From Marivivens aquimaris (GTDB lineage: Bacteria > Pseudomonadota > Alphaproteobacteria > Rhodobacterales > Rhodobacteraceae), in contig NZ_JADBGB010000001.1 of assembly GCF_015220045.1 (NCBI RefSeq), positions 310,001 through 374,000 on the forward strand: a stretch of 64,000 nucleotides of DNA, written 5' to 3'. Shown here one piece after another: positions 8,628-17,621 of the stretch; within the stretch, counting starts at the first letter, position 1; the number at the start of each line of letters is the position of its first letter. The position numbers and the translations under genes were made by a program. The notes below the pieces were generated by a model, which made no database searches, was not told the DNA's origin, and saw nothing but the letters and a program-made list of their open reading frames with translations.

Positions 8628-8996
8628 TTAGGCTGCGTCGCTCAGCGCGCGAGCGAGGTCGAACAGGCGACGACGCTGGGCTTCCGGGATCGCGTAGTAG
8701 CTGCGCAGCAGCTCCAGAGCTTCCTTGTCCGAGAGGATATCACCCGGCATATCGGTCTGCGATTGTGCTTCACCGTTGCCTTCGAGGCCTTCGAAGAAGA
8801 ACGAAACGTCCACACCCAGAGCGTGGGCGATATCCCAAAGACGAGAAGCGGAAACGCGGTTCATGCCGGTTTCGTATTTCTGGATCTGTTGGAATTTGAT
8901 GCCTACTTTTTCAGCGAGCTGCTGCTGCGTAGTGCCGTTCATCCAGCGGCGGTGGCGGATGCGCTTACCGACGTGTACATCGACCGGATGGCTCAT
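8628..8996 (-). CDS. XRE-family (Cro/CI-type) transcriptional regulator
   Basis: 122 aa. A helix-turn-helix fills residues ~10-64 (VGKRIRHRRWMNGTTQQQL, then KFQQIQKYETGMNRVS and IAHALGVDVSFFF). The C-terminal half contains a short helical segment, EALELLRSYYAIPEAQRRRLF, typical of a small HTH regulator widespread in alphaproteobacteria. Its target genes are not known to me. It lies 61 nt upstream of hisN in the same direction and diverges from the oxidoreductase gene across a 247-nt gap that contains a short palindrome. Confidence 0.9.
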   Translation of the reverse strand: MSHPVDVHVGKRIRHRRWMNGTTQQQLAEKVGIKFQQIQKYETGMNRVSASRLWDIAHALGVDVSFFFEGLEGNGEAQSQTDMPGDILSDKEALELLRSYYAIPEAQRRRLFDLARALSDAA

Positions 8997-9054
8997 GTTT
9001 TATGTCCTTTTTAAACCCTTCACCCCGACTATGACCGCTGCCCCATCCAGCAGG

Positions 9055-9067
9055 CATACATCGTATG
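9055..9067. promoter_or_regulatory. Short palindrome in the XRE/oxidoreductase divergent region
   Basis: CATAC-ATC-GTATG, 59 nt upstream of the XRE start codon. A possible autoregulatory operator; arms are only 5 bp. An imperfect ACCTG...CAGGT repeat lies further right, near 9114-9134. Otherwise I see nothing definite in 8997-9243. Confidence 0.25.
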
Positions 9068-9243
9068 GGCGAATTCACTTGCTGTAATTAAGCACGTCAT
9101 GGTTGCGCCCGCTACCTGACCTTTAGGACAGGTTGAGTGCTTTTTTGGTCCGCCAGCGTGACATTTGCGATGTTTGGACACGTATTCGCAGTGTTACTCC
9201 TGCGATATAGGATAGGTTGCAAGAGTGAAGGAAAGGATCAGCC

Positions 9244-10200
9244 ATGCGTGCGTTTCGGGTCACCTCGTTCGATCAACCTCCGCAGGTAGAGGAAATTCCT
9301 GTACCGCAACCGCAAGCGGGCCAGATTCGACTCAAAATCGAGTCGTGCGGCGTCAATTTCGCCGACACGCTGATGACGACCGGAAAATATCAGGACACGC
9401 CAGAACTCCCGTTCACCATGGGCATGGAAGTGTGCGGGATTGTCGACGAATTAGGCGCAGGCGTGACGTCTCCCGCCGTGGGGTCTCGCGTGGTGGTTTA
9501 CTGCGGCAGTGGCGGCATGGCGGACTACGGCGTGTTCGCCGCTGATCGCTGTCTGCCTGTACCGGACGGCATGCCGCCGGAAACCGCTGCGGGCTTCATG
9601 ATTGCCTACGGCACCTCGCACCTCGCGTTAAAGCGCCGCGCCCGTTTGCAGGCGGGTGAAACGCTCGTCGTCACCGGCGCAGGGGGCGGCGTCGGCCAAA
9701 CCGCCATCGAGATCGGCAAACTGATGGGCGCCCGTGTCATCGCGATTGCCCGCGGTGAGCGCAAACTGGCAGCCGCGAAAGCGGCAGGCGCTGACGTTCT
9801 GATCGACGCGAGTGAAGACCTGACCGCCCGTCTGCGGGCTGAGGGCGGTGTCGATGTGCTCTATGACGCTGTCGGGGGCGATGCTTTCGGCAAGATCCTC
9901 CGCGCGATGAATCGAGAGGGGCGGATGCTGGTCATCGGTTTTGCCAGCGGCACGGTGCCGCCGATCCCTGCCAACCATCTGCTTGTGAAGAATGTCGACG
10001 TAATGGGTTTCTACTGGGGCGGCTACGTCAAATTCAATCCCGAGGCGATGGACGAGAGCCTCAAGGAGCTAATGCAGTATTTCGCCGAAGGCCGCCTGCA
10101 TCCGCACATCAACCACGTCGTGCCGCTGTACGATGCGCCCGAGGCGCTGGACCTGCTCACAAGCCGCCGCTCGACTGGGAAGGTTGTCGTCAATCCATAA
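9244..10200 (+). CDS. NADPH:quinone oxidoreductase, MDR superfamily
   Basis: 318 aa, the usual size for single-domain-pair medium-chain reductases. GroES-like domain at residues ~25-110 (GVNFADTLMTTGKY), Rossmann domain with VTGAGGGVGQTA at ~140-152. It lacks the structural zinc cysteines of alcohol dehydrogenases, consistent with the zinc-free quinone oxidoreductase branch, which reduces quinones or enoyl/acryloyl-type substrates with NADPH. ATG 9244 is preceded by GAAGGAAAGG. It is convergent with, and overlaps by 11 nt, the following LysR gene. Confidence 0.85.
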   Translation: MRAFRVTSFDQPPQVEEIPVPQPQAGQIRLKIESCGVNFADTLMTTGKYQDTPELPFTMGMEVCGIVDELGAGVTSPAVGSRVVVYCGSGGMADYGVFAADRCLPVPDGMPPETAAGFMIAYGTSHLALKRRARLQAGETLVVTGAGGGVGQTAIEIGKLMGARVIAIARGERKLAAAKAAGADVLIDASEDLTARLRAEGGVDVLYDAVGGDAFGKILRAMNREGRMLVIGFASGTVPPIPANHLLVKNVDVMGFYWGGYVKFNPEAMDESLKELMQYFAEGRLHPHINHVVPLYDAPEALDLLTSRRSTGKVVVNP

Positions 10201-11035
10201 CGCCGTAGCCGCCTGTCAGCATCTCTGCCAGTGCGGCGATGACTGCGGGCATACGGCTTTCGGACCAGTAAAGGTTCACGTTCGACACGCCGAGGTCGGG
10301 AAGGGTGCCGCCGTGGTCGATCGGTTCGAGCTGCTGGGGCCAAGTGCCGTCGAGCATAGAATGTACAGCAAGGTCGGCGGAAACCGTCGCTTCGGAGGAA
10401 CGCGCGGAGTCGGTTTCCAGCGCCATTTCCCACGGAATGTCCTCACGGTCGAGGATGCGCTGTGTCACGGACCTAAAGATACACGACCCTTCATGGGCAA
10501 GTCGCAGCGGGCGCTGCTTCCACGCCTGTCCATCGGGCGCACCCACCCAGACCAGCGGGATTGAGCAGAGGCACCGCGCATCGGACGGGGTGTCGTACTC
10601 GGTGGTCAGCAGAACGTCGATCTCTCCACGAGAGAACTGCGCTTTCATCCGGCTGGTGAAGGACGAGATCAGCTTCACCTGCACGCGCGGAAAATCCGTC
10701 GCGAACTGGCGCAGAATCGGCGGCAGAACGGGGTAGACGATGTCATGCGGCACGCCGAGCACGATCTCGCCCTCGTATTCGTTCGCCGTCAAACGGCCTA
10801 GCGCCTCGTCATTCAGTTCCAGCATCCGCTGCGCATAGCCCAACAATTGCTCGCCCGAAGGGGTCAACGCGATGCCACGTCCGCTACGATCCAGCAGGCT
10901 GAGGTTCAGCGCTTCTTCCAGCCTTTTCAACTGCATGGAGACCGCAGATTGTGTCAGGTTGAGCAGGCCCGCAGCCCGCGTGACGCCGCCCGTTTCGGCA
11001 ACGGTCAAAAAGGCGCGCAGGGCGGTGAGGTCCAT
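10190..11035 (-). CDS. LysR-family transcriptional regulator
   Basis: 281 aa from MDLTALRAF. N-terminal winged HTH (GGVTRAAGLLNLTQSAVSMQLKRL) and an effector-binding domain from ~90 (GEIVLGVPHDIVYP). Target unknown. The frame is open 15 codons further to 11080 (MFINPI), but family alignment favours 11035. Its tail overlaps the end of the convergent oxidoreductase gene by 11 nt. It diverges from the DUF1127 gene, a plausible but unproven target. Confidence 0.88.
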   Translation of the reverse strand: MDLTALRAFLTVAETGGVTRAAGLLNLTQSAVSMQLKRLEEALNLSLLDRSGRGIALTPSGEQLLGYAQRMLELNDEALGRLTANEYEGEIVLGVPHDIVYPVLPPILRQFATDFPRVQVKLISSFTSRMKAQFSRGEIDVLLTTEYDTPSDARCLCSIPLVWVGAPDGQAWKQRPLRLAHEGSCIFRSVTQRILDREDIPWEMALETDSARSSEATVSADLAVHSMLDGTWPQQLEPIDHGGTLPDLGVSNVNLYWSESRMPAVIAALAEMLTGGYGVMD

Positions 11036-11155
11036 GTTTCGCGGCACATCACAATCCTTGATGATTGGGTTGATGAACATTCATTTTCGTTAATCATGGA
11101 GCTGCTCTAGATAGATGTCAAACACCTAGTCCACATCTGTTGCGAGAGTACCGCC

Positions 11156-11377
11156 ATGACCTTCATCTCTATCCCCATGTCGCGCCGCCAGCCTATCATG
11201 CAGCGCCTTGTTTCCTTTGTTTCGCGTGCCCGCGCCGTCGCCCGTTCGCGTCGCCAGCTTGCCGGTCTGACCGACGACCAGCTCTGCGATATCGGCCTGA
11301 GCCGTGCCGAAGCGGTGCAGGAAGCGAACCGTTCCGTTTGGGACGCCGAGGACGCATGGTATCGCGCGCGCGGATAA
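11156..11377 (+). CDS. DUF1127 small protein
   Basis: 73 aa, arginine-rich. The C-terminal half LTDDQLCDIGLSRAEA is the DUF1127 (YjiS-like) signature; residues 14-37 form a basic amphipathic helix. Small DUF1127 proteins in alphaproteobacteria have been linked to RNA binding and to phosphate and carbon turnover, but no precise role is assignable here. Divergent from the LysR gene; a separate promoter-like sequence for the next gene follows its stop. Confidence 0.85.
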   Translation: MTFISIPMSRRQPIMQRLVSFVSRARAVARSRRQLAGLTDDQLCDIGLSRAEAVQEANRSVWDAEDAWYRARG

Positions 11378-11392
11378 TGCGTGCGCAAGTAC

Positions 11393-11421
11393 TTGAAAGC
11401 TAAGTCCGGATTGCCAATATT
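11393..11421 (+). promoter_or_regulatory. Candidate sigma-70 promoter of the BI-1 gene
   Basis: TTGAAA (11393-11398), exact 17-nt spacer, AATATT (11416-11421), 50 nt before the start codon of the Bax-inhibitor gene. Good spacing and composition. Confidence 0.5.
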
Positions 11422-11470
11422 GGTAGGGATACCCATTATCGGGTAAACCTATTAACCTTTGGAGGGAACA

Positions 11471-12208
11471 ATGGCTGATTTCCGCACGATGCGCGGCACT
11501 GCAGGTGTCCGCACCGCGGCAATTGACGAAGGGCTGCGCGCTCACATGAACAAGGTATACGCGACGATGTCTGTTGGCACGTTGCTGACCTTCCTCGTTG
11601 CATGGGCAGTGGGCACTAACCCGCAATTGCTCTCCGTGCTGCGCGACCCGATGACTCTGCAGCCGAACATCCTTGGTTGGATCGTCATGTTCGCGCCGCT
11701 CGGCATGATCTTCATGTTTGGCGCTGCGGTTAACCGCCTCTCCGCCGCCGGTGCGCAGCTGTTCTTCTACGTCTTCGCGTCCGTAATGGGCCTGTCGATG
11801 GCTTGGATCTTCGTCGCTTTCACCGGCACATCGATCGCGCAGGTATTCCTCGTTACGTCGATCGCATTCGCGGGTCTGTCGCTCTATGGCTACGTCACCA
11901 AGCGTGACCTGTCGGCAATGGGTTCGTTCCTCGTCATGGGCCTGATCGGTATTCTGGTCGCCATGATCGTGAACATCTTCCTTGCGTCGTCGGCTCTGCA
12001 GTTCGCGATCACCATCCTCGGTGTTCTGATCTTTGCTGGCCTGACCGCTTATGACACCCAGAAGATCAAGACCGACTACATCCAGCACGCACATGCGATG
12101 GATCAGGAATGGCTCGGCAAGGCTGCCATCATGGGCGCGCTGAACCTGTACCTCGACTTCATCAACATGTTCATGTTCCTGCTGCAACTGTTCGGCAACC
12201 GCGAATAA
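11471..12208 (+). CDS. Bax inhibitor-1/YccA family membrane protein
   Basis: 245 aa with about seven hydrophobic segments from residue 38 on, and the conserved LTAYDTQKIKTDY near the C-terminus whose aspartate belongs to the pH-sensing pair of BI-1 (TMBIM) proteins. These are inner-membrane proteins, in some cases calcium-leak channels or modulators of the FtsH protease. ATG 11471 sits 4 nt after GGAGGG. Monocistronic, with its own promoter candidate and an intrinsic terminator. Confidence 0.93.
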   Translation: MADFRTMRGTAGVRTAAIDEGLRAHMNKVYATMSVGTLLTFLVAWAVGTNPQLLSVLRDPMTLQPNILGWIVMFAPLGMIFMFGAAVNRLSAAGAQLFFYVFASVMGLSMAWIFVAFTGTSIAQVFLVTSIAFAGLSLYGYVTKRDLSAMGSFLVMGLIGILVAMIVNIFLASSALQFAITILGVLIFAGLTAYDTQKIKTDYIQHAHAMDQEWLGKAAIMGALNLYLDFINMFMFLLQLFGNRE

Positions 12209-12230
12209 CTTTCGCCACATGACCAGGTTC

Positions 12231-12257
12231 AAGGCCGCCTTCGGGCGGCCTTTTCTT
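12231..12257 (+). terminator. Intrinsic terminator of the BI-1 gene
   Basis: GGCCGCC-TTCG-GGCGGCC stem-loop followed by TTTTCTTTT, 25 nt after the stop. Confidence 0.9.
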
Positions 12258-12349
12258 TTGCGCGGGTTGGTTTAAAACAGCCCCATACCGCGTCCTTGCC
12301 CTTTCTGGCGGTATTCTTGCACAGGCCGAAGGGGTTCAAAGGAGGCAAC

Positions 12350-13684
12350 ATGACACCCAGCATAGTCATTAAGAACGCAACCATCCTGACCATGGACGAC
12401 GACGGGCGCGAACTCGTCGGCGATATCCTGATTGAAGGGGGAGTCATCACGCGCATCGAAAAGGGCATCTTTGCCCCAAACGCGCGGATCGTGCAGGCGG
12501 ATGGTTGTCTGGTGACGCCGGGCCTCGTGAACACCCACCACCACCTCTACCAGACGCTGACCCGCGCTGTGCCGGGCGGTCAGGATGCGCTGCTGTTCGG
12601 GTGGCTCAAGACGCTCTATCCGATCTGGTCGCGTTTCGGGCCCGAGGAGATGTACGTCTCCGCCTCGATCGGCTTGGCGGAGCTGGCGTTGTCTGGCTGC
12701 ACGCTGACGTCCGATCATCTTTACCTCTACCCCAACGGTTCGCGGCTAGATGACACCATCGCCGCGGCCCAGGACATCGGGATGCGCTTCCACCCGACAC
12801 GCGGAGCGATGAGTATAGGCGAAAGCAAAGGCGGCCTCCCGCCCGACAGTCTGGTCGAGGACGAAGTTGCCATCCTCGAAGACTGCATCCGTGTCGTCGA
12901 CGAATTCCATGACCCGAGCGAGGGCTCCATGGTGCGTGTCGGCATCGCGCCCTGTTCGCCGTTCTCGGTCAGCCGCGACCTGATGAAGGACGCCGCTCTG
13001 CTTGCGCGCGATAAGGGCGTGATGCTGCACACCCACCTTGCCGAAAACGACGAGGACATCGCCTATTCGCTCGAAACCTTCGGTTGCAGACCGGGGCAAT
13101 ACGCCGAAGACCTCGGCTGGACGGGGCCGGACGTCTGGCACGCGCACTGCGTAAAGCTCGATGGTTCGGAAATTGAAATGTTTGCCCACTCGCGGACAGG
13201 TGTTGCCCACTGCCCATGTTCGAATTGTCGCCTTGGCTCCGGCATCGCGCCGCTGCGCGAAATGCGGGATGCGGGCGTTCCGGTGGGCCTTGGGGTTGAT
13301 GGATCGGCCAGCAACGACGCGGGCAACCTGATCGCCGAGGCGCGTCAGGCCATGCTGCTTCAGCGGGTGGCCAAGGGCGCCGACGCGATGAGCGCGCGCG
13401 AGGCGATGTGGATCGCAACGCGCGGCGGGGCAGAGGTTCTGGGCCGTCACGACTGCGGTTGGCTGGGTGTCGGGCAACGTGCTGACATCGCGATCTGGGA
13501 CATGAACGGCGTTGAAGCCGCAGGAAGCTGGGACATGGCTGCTATTCTGCTCGCCGGTCCGATGCAGGCCAAACACGTTTTCGTCGAAGGACGTCAGGTT
13601 GTGGCGGACGGAATTGTGACAACCATAGACCTGCCCGATATGATATCACGCCAGAACCAACTGGCGCTGGCACTGATGGACTAG
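12350..13684 (+). CDS. Amidohydrolase, probable 8-oxoguanine deaminase
   Basis: 444 aa. Amidohydrolase TIM barrel with metal ligands in NTHHHLYQTLTR, HTHLAE, VWHAHCVKL and VDGSASNDAG. The pattern TLYPIWSRFGPEE, SGCTLTSDHLYLYPNG and CPCSNCRLGSGIAP is what I associate with 8-oxoguanine deaminases, which turn 8-oxoguanine into urate; the related triazine hydrolases of the AtzB type are the main alternative. ATG 12350 has GGAGG at ideal spacing. A guanine deaminase gene lies 0.5 kb away on the other strand, so purine salvage or damage clearance is a reasonable context. Confidence 0.8.
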   Translation: MTPSIVIKNATILTMDDDGRELVGDILIEGGVITRIEKGIFAPNARIVQADGCLVTPGLVNTHHHLYQTLTRAVPGGQDALLFGWLKTLYPIWSRFGPEEMYVSASIGLAELALSGCTLTSDHLYLYPNGSRLDDTIAAAQDIGMRFHPTRGAMSIGESKGGLPPDSLVEDEVAILEDCIRVVDEFHDPSEGSMVRVGIAPCSPFSVSRDLMKDAALLARDKGVMLHTHLAENDEDIAYSLETFGCRPGQYAEDLGWTGPDVWHAHCVKLDGSEIEMFAHSRTGVAHCPCSNCRLGSGIAPLREMRDAGVPVGLGVDGSASNDAGNLIAEARQAMLLQRVAKGADAMSAREAMWIATRGGAEVLGRHDCGWLGVGQRADIAIWDMNGVEAAGSWDMAAILLAGPMQAKHVFVEGRQVVADGIVTTIDLPDMISRQNQLALALMD

Positions 13685-13706
13685 CGCCCAAGCTATTGGG
13701 GGCACT

Positions 13707-14189
13707 ATGAAAAAGCTACTCGCCGCGGCGGGCCTGAGCCTGCTCGCGGGCTGTCAGATCGTCACCATCGGCCCGGACGGCAACGTCGTGGCCGAAGCGC
13801 AGGAACCTGTCACGATTACGCCCGCAACCTCCGGCATCGGCGCGCTGCTGGTCGCCGAGCGCAAGGCACAGGGCCTCGGCCCGATGGAGGAAAGCCCGCT
13901 ACTGTCCCGCGTCGCCGAAGCGCACGCGAAGGACATGCTCGCGCGCGGCTATTTCGGTCATGAGAATCCCGAAGGGCAGAGCGCATGGCAGCGCGGCACG
14001 GCAGCGGGCTATTGTTCGTTCGTGATTTCCGAAAACCTCGGGGCAGGGGATATCACCCAAGCGGGCATGGTGGCCGAGTGGATGGCATCAAGCGGTCACC
14101 GCAAGAACATCCTCGACCCGCGCTTCGCCCGTTATGGCTTTGCCCGTGTCGAGGATTACTGGGTGCTGATGCTGGCTGCTGCCTGCTAG
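13707..14189 (+). CDS. CAP/SCP-domain lipoprotein
   Basis: 160 aa. Lipobox LLAGC with Cys16, then a compact CAP domain: AEAHAKDMLARGYFGHENPEG, ISENLGAG and WMASSGHRKNILDPRF, carrying the two conserved histidines and a glutamate. Bacterial CAP proteins are secreted or envelope-anchored; their biochemical role is mostly unknown. It lies 22 nt after the amidohydrolase, so probably co-transcribed, and its TAG shares 4 nt with the stop of the convergent guaD. Confidence 0.88.
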   Translation: MKKLLAAAGLSLLAGCQIVTIGPDGNVVAEAQEPVTITPATSGIGALLVAERKAQGLGPMEESPLLSRVAEAHAKDMLARGYFGHENPEGQSAWQRGTAAGYCSFVISENLGAGDITQAGMVAEWMASSGHRKNILDPRFARYGFARVEDYWVLMLAAAC

Positions 14190-15472
14190 ACCTTTTTGCC
14201 CGCGACCCAGACGTCGCGAATGGCGCGGTCGTCGCCCATCATGATTGTGGTGAAGATCGCGTCCCAGATATGCTCGGCGCGGTTCGTGCGCTGGGCAATC
14301 GCGGGAGTGGAGGCAAGGTCTAGCACCGTGATATCCGCCGCCGCTCCGACATTGAGTGAGCCGATCTGGCCGCTCATGTGAAGCGCACTCGCCGAGCCTT
14401 CGGTCGCCAGCCACATCAGTTGCGCAGGGTGGATCGCCTCGCCGCGCAGCTGGCCGACCTCATAGGCCGCGCCCATCGTCCGAAGCATCGAGAAATTCGA
14501 TCCGCCGCCCGTATCTGTGGCAAGGCCGATGCGGATTTTCGTCTGCGACAGGCCCATCATGTCGAACAGGCCCGAGCCGATGAACGTGTTGGAGGTCGGG
14601 CAATGAACGACCGACGCTCCGACTTCGGACAGTCGGGACTTCTCGCGGTCCGTCAGGTGGATCGCGTGACCATAGAGGCCGCGCTCGCCCAGCAGTCCGA
14701 AGCGTTCGTAAGTGTCCAGATAATCGCGGCAATCGGGGAAGAGCGAGGCAACCCACTCAAGCTCCGGCAACTGCTCTGACAGGTGGGTTTGCATCGGCAC
14801 TTCGGGATGTTCGGCCCAGAGCGCGCCGAGCGCTTCCAATTGCTCAGGCGTCGAGGTCGGCGAAAAGCGCGGCGTGATACAGTAGGTCGCGCGGCCCTTG
14901 CCGTGCCATTTCTCCAGCAGCGCCTTGCTGTCATCATAAGCCGAGTGCGCGGTGTCGCGCAGCGTGTCAGGCGCGTTACGGTCCATGCAGGTTTTGCCCG
15001 CGATCACCGCCATATTGCGGTCGGCGGCTGCGCCGAAGAACGCGTCCACGGATTCGGGGTGGATCGTGCAGAAGCTGGTCAGCGTCGTCGTGCCATGCGC
15101 CAGTGCCAGATCGAGCGTGCGTCCTGCAACGTCTTGGGCATAGGCGGCATCGGCAAAACGGCTCTCTTCGGGGAACGTATAGGTGTTCAGCCAGTCGATC
15201 AGCTGCTTGCCCCACGACGCGATAATGCCTGTCTGGGGGTAGTGCATATGCGCGTCGACAAAGCCCGCCGAAATCAGCCCGTCGCCGTAATCGGTGATGG
15301 CGGCATCGGGGTGGTCACGGCGCAGGTCATCACCTTCGCCAACGGCAGTGATCTTGCCATTTTCGACCAGCACACCACCCCTGCGGGAATGGTGGGTCAC
15401 GGTGTTCCAATCGGCGGTAAATGGATTGCCTGAAAAGCGGAGCGTCTGCCCCAAAAGGAGTTGTTTTGTCAT
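14186..15472 (-). CDS. guaD: Guanine deaminase
   Basis: 428 aa. Converts guanine to xanthine plus ammonia. Zn ligands and active-site segments are visible: DAHMHYPQTG, ITPRFSPTST, QTHLSEQ, YGHAIHL and GLATDTGGGSNFSML, in the order expected for the GuaD branch of amidohydrolases. Cytoplasmic. Start MTKQLLLGQ at 15472. Convergent with the CAP lipoprotein (4-nt stop overlap) and divergent from mgtE over ~110 nt. Confidence 0.93.
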   Translation of the reverse strand: MTKQLLLGQTLRFSGNPFTADWNTVTHHSRRGGVLVENGKITAVGEGDDLRRDHPDAAITDYGDGLISAGFVDAHMHYPQTGIIASWGKQLIDWLNTYTFPEESRFADAAYAQDVAGRTLDLALAHGTTTLTSFCTIHPESVDAFFGAAADRNMAVIAGKTCMDRNAPDTLRDTAHSAYDDSKALLEKWHGKGRATYCITPRFSPTSTPEQLEALGALWAEHPEVPMQTHLSEQLPELEWVASLFPDCRDYLDTYERFGLLGERGLYGHAIHLTDREKSRLSEVGASVVHCPTSNTFIGSGLFDMMGLSQTKIRIGLATDTGGGSNFSMLRTMGAAYEVGQLRGEAIHPAQLMWLATEGSASALHMSGQIGSLNVGAAADITVLDLASTPAIAQRTNRAEHIWDAIFTTIMMGDDRAIRDVWVAGKKV

Positions 15473-15583
15473 GCCGCTAGATTAGGTGCTCGGACCTGGA
15501 AGGTAAATCTGGCAAAAGCCGTAAGTCGCTGTTGTGACGGGACGACGTTTCGCTATGTTAAGCCCAAATTGAAGGGGGTGCGC

Positions 15584-16957
15584 ATGACCGAACACCTTGA
15601 TGAAAACGAAGACGAGGCATTCGGCGTGACCGAAACGCTCGTGGACGAGGTCCTTGAAGCTGTCGAAGCCGGTGATGCGGCGCAACTCGACCAGCTGCTT
15701 GATCCGTTGCACCCAGCCGACATCGCGCACCTGATTGAACAGGTGGACGCCAGCGAGCGCCGCGACCTGCTCAATGTCTGGAACGGCATCGACGGTGACA
15801 TCCTCTCGGAACTGGATGACGGTATCCGTGAAGAGATCATCGAGAACCTCGCACCGAGCCAGCTGGCCGACGCGGTTCGCGATCTGGAATCGGACGACGT
15901 CGTCGATCTTGTCGAATACCTCGACGAAGAACAGCAGGAAGCCGTTCTGGGCGCCCTCGAAGGTGCCGACCGTGTGGTCGTCGAAAAGGCGCTGGCATAC
16001 CCAGAAGAATCCGCTGGTCGTCACATGCAGGTGGAGGTCGTTCAGGCCCCCGAGCATTGGACCGTCGGCCAGATGATCGACTATTTGCGTTCCGAAGACG
16101 TGGAACTGCCCGACCAGTTCTACCACGTCATCCTCGTCAATCCGCGGATCAAGCCTGTGGCCTACGTGACGCTCGGACGTGTTCTATCGGCCCGCCGCGA
16201 CACACCGCTGCGCGATATCGCCGAAGAAAGCTTCCGCACGTTCAATATCGAAGACCCAGTCGGTGATGTGGCCCATGCGTTCAACCACTACCACCTGATT
16301 TCTGCGCCCGTTGTGGACAATGATGACCGTCTGGTTGGTGTCATCACCATCGATGACGCGATGATCCTGCTCGACGAGGAACACGAGGAAGACATCCTCC
16401 GCCTCGCCGGTGTGGGTGAAGGCAGCCTGACCGACACCGTCATCGAAACGACGAAGCAGCGTATGCCATGGCTTGCCGTGAACCTGATTACGGCTGTGCT
16501 GGCGTCGGGCGTCATCGGCCTGTTCGAGGACGCGATCTCCGCCATCGTGGCGCTCGCGGTGCTAATGCCCATTGTTGCATCAATGGGTGGGAACGCTGGT
16601 ACGCAGTCGCTGACTGTTGCCGTGCGCGCGATTGCCACCCGTGACCTTACGGGCTCGAACGTCTGGCGTGTTATCCGCCGCGAATTGCTGGTGGGGGCGG
16701 TAAACGGCGTTCTATTCGCTGTCGTGCTCGGCATCTTTGGCTTTGCGTGGTTCGGAAGTCCGATGCTCGGCGTGGTGCTCGCTGCCGCAATGATTATCAA
16801 CCTAGTCGTTGCGGGCCTCGCAGGGACGGGCATTCCTGTCATTCTGGAGAAGCTGGGGATCGACCCCGCGCTGGCTTCGGGAGCATTCGTGACCACCATG
16901 ACTGACGTTGTAGGGTTCTTCGCCTTCCTTGGCCTCGCGAGCGTGGTTCTGCTGTGA
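15584..16957 (+). CDS. mgtE: MgtE-type magnesium transporter
   Basis: 457 aa. Acidic N-domain (residues ~20-130, rich in repeated leucine/aspartate helices), two CBS domains (~135-260, ending in VVDNDDRLVGVITIDDAM), then the membrane domain with five helices carrying VASMGGNAGTQSLTV, the Mg2+ pore motif. A channel in the inner membrane gated by intracellular Mg2+. ATG 15584 follows AAGGGGG; the open frame upstream to 15461 is not coding. Its stop overlaps the start of the next gene by 4 nt. I see no obvious Mg2+ riboswitch in the 110-nt leader. Confidence 0.96.
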   Translation: MTEHLDENEDEAFGVTETLVDEVLEAVEAGDAAQLDQLLDPLHPADIAHLIEQVDASERRDLLNVWNGIDGDILSELDDGIREEIIENLAPSQLADAVRDLESDDVVDLVEYLDEEQQEAVLGALEGADRVVVEKALAYPEESAGRHMQVEVVQAPEHWTVGQMIDYLRSEDVELPDQFYHVILVNPRIKPVAYVTLGRVLSARRDTPLRDIAEESFRTFNIEDPVGDVAHAFNHYHLISAPVVDNDDRLVGVITIDDAMILLDEEHEEDILRLAGVGEGSLTDTVIETTKQRMPWLAVNLITAVLASGVIGLFEDAISAIVALAVLMPIVASMGGNAGTQSLTVAVRAIATRDLTGSNVWRVIRRELLVGAVNGVLFAVVLGIFGFAWFGSPMLGVVLAAAMIINLVVAGLAGTGIPVILEKLGIDPALASGAFVTTMTDVVGFFAFLGLASVVLL

Positions 16958-17511
16958 CGTCGCTGGACGACCAGAAAGCCGCTGCCCGTAAGGCGGCTTT
17001 TGCCCGCCGCAAGGTCGCGCATCAGGCCGGGCTTGGCACGTCGGCGCATCTGTCCGAGATCCTTGCGGGATATCGCGGTGTGCCGTTGGCAGGCTACATG
17101 CCGATCCGCACCGAAATCGACCCGATCCCCGCGATGGAAGAGGCCGCCGCCCACGGGCCGGTTGGCGTTCCGGTCATCATGGGCGAAGCGCAGCCGCTGA
17201 AGTTCCGCCAGTGGGAGCCCGGGTGCAAGCTTGTCTCCGGTCCGTTCGGCGCGATGATCCCCGAAGAAGGTGACTGGATCGAGCCGGAAATCCTCATCGT
17301 GCCGCTGGTCGCGTTTTCCCGCAGCGGCGGTCGATTGGGGTACGGCGGCGGTTTCTATGATCGCACGCTTGAACTGCTGAGATCGAAGCGCGCGACGATG
17401 GCGATCGGGTTCGCCTATGCGGCGCAGGAAGACGCGGATATCCCGCTGGAACCTGTGGATCAACCGCTCGACATGATCGTGACCGAGGCCGGAATTATCG
17501 ACATCCCGTAG
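16954..17511 (+). CDS. 5-formyltetrahydrofolate cyclo-ligase
   Basis: 185 aa. Converts 5-formyl-THF to 5,10-methenyl-THF with ATP. Signature GRLGYGGGFYDRTLELL at residues ~128-144, plus ILIVPLVAFSRSG before it. Starts at GTG 16954, sharing GTGA with the mgtE stop, so translationally coupled to mgtE. A dispersed 3' element starts 3 nt after its stop. Confidence 0.93.
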   Translation: MTSLDDQKAAARKAAFARRKVAHQAGLGTSAHLSEILAGYRGVPLAGYMPIRTEIDPIPAMEEAAAHGPVGVPVIMGEAQPLKFRQWEPGCKLVSGPFGAMIPEEGDWIEPEILIVPLVAFSRSGGRLGYGGGFYDRTLELLRSKRATMAIGFAYAAQEDADIPLEPVDQPLDMIVTEAGIIDIP

Positions 17512-17514
17512 GGA

Positions 17515-17590
17515 AGGGGCGCTGCCCCTCTGGCCCTTCGGGCCATTCACCCCGGGATATTTGTGGCACAAAGGCGGAGCAGCCGCTTGC
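17515..17590 (+). repeat. Dispersed 3' element, copy B
   Basis: GGGGCGCTGCCCCTCTGGCC start is identical to copy A; then CCCTTCGGGCCATTCACCCC, GGGATATTT and a diverged tail (GCACAAAGGCGG instead of CAGAATGAAG). It ends in AGCCGCTTGCGC, also found after copy A. Lies directly 3' of the cyclo-ligase gene and ~30-100 nt before the ymdB-like gene. Confidence 0.8.
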
Positions 17591-17621
17591 GCATTTTGTG
17601 CGCCGGGCCTAGGGAGAGCGC

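Noticed and set aside
15473..15583. Mg2+ riboswitch in front of mgtE
   Set aside because: The leader is only ~110 nt and I could not find the conserved paired segments of known Mg2+-sensing leaders.
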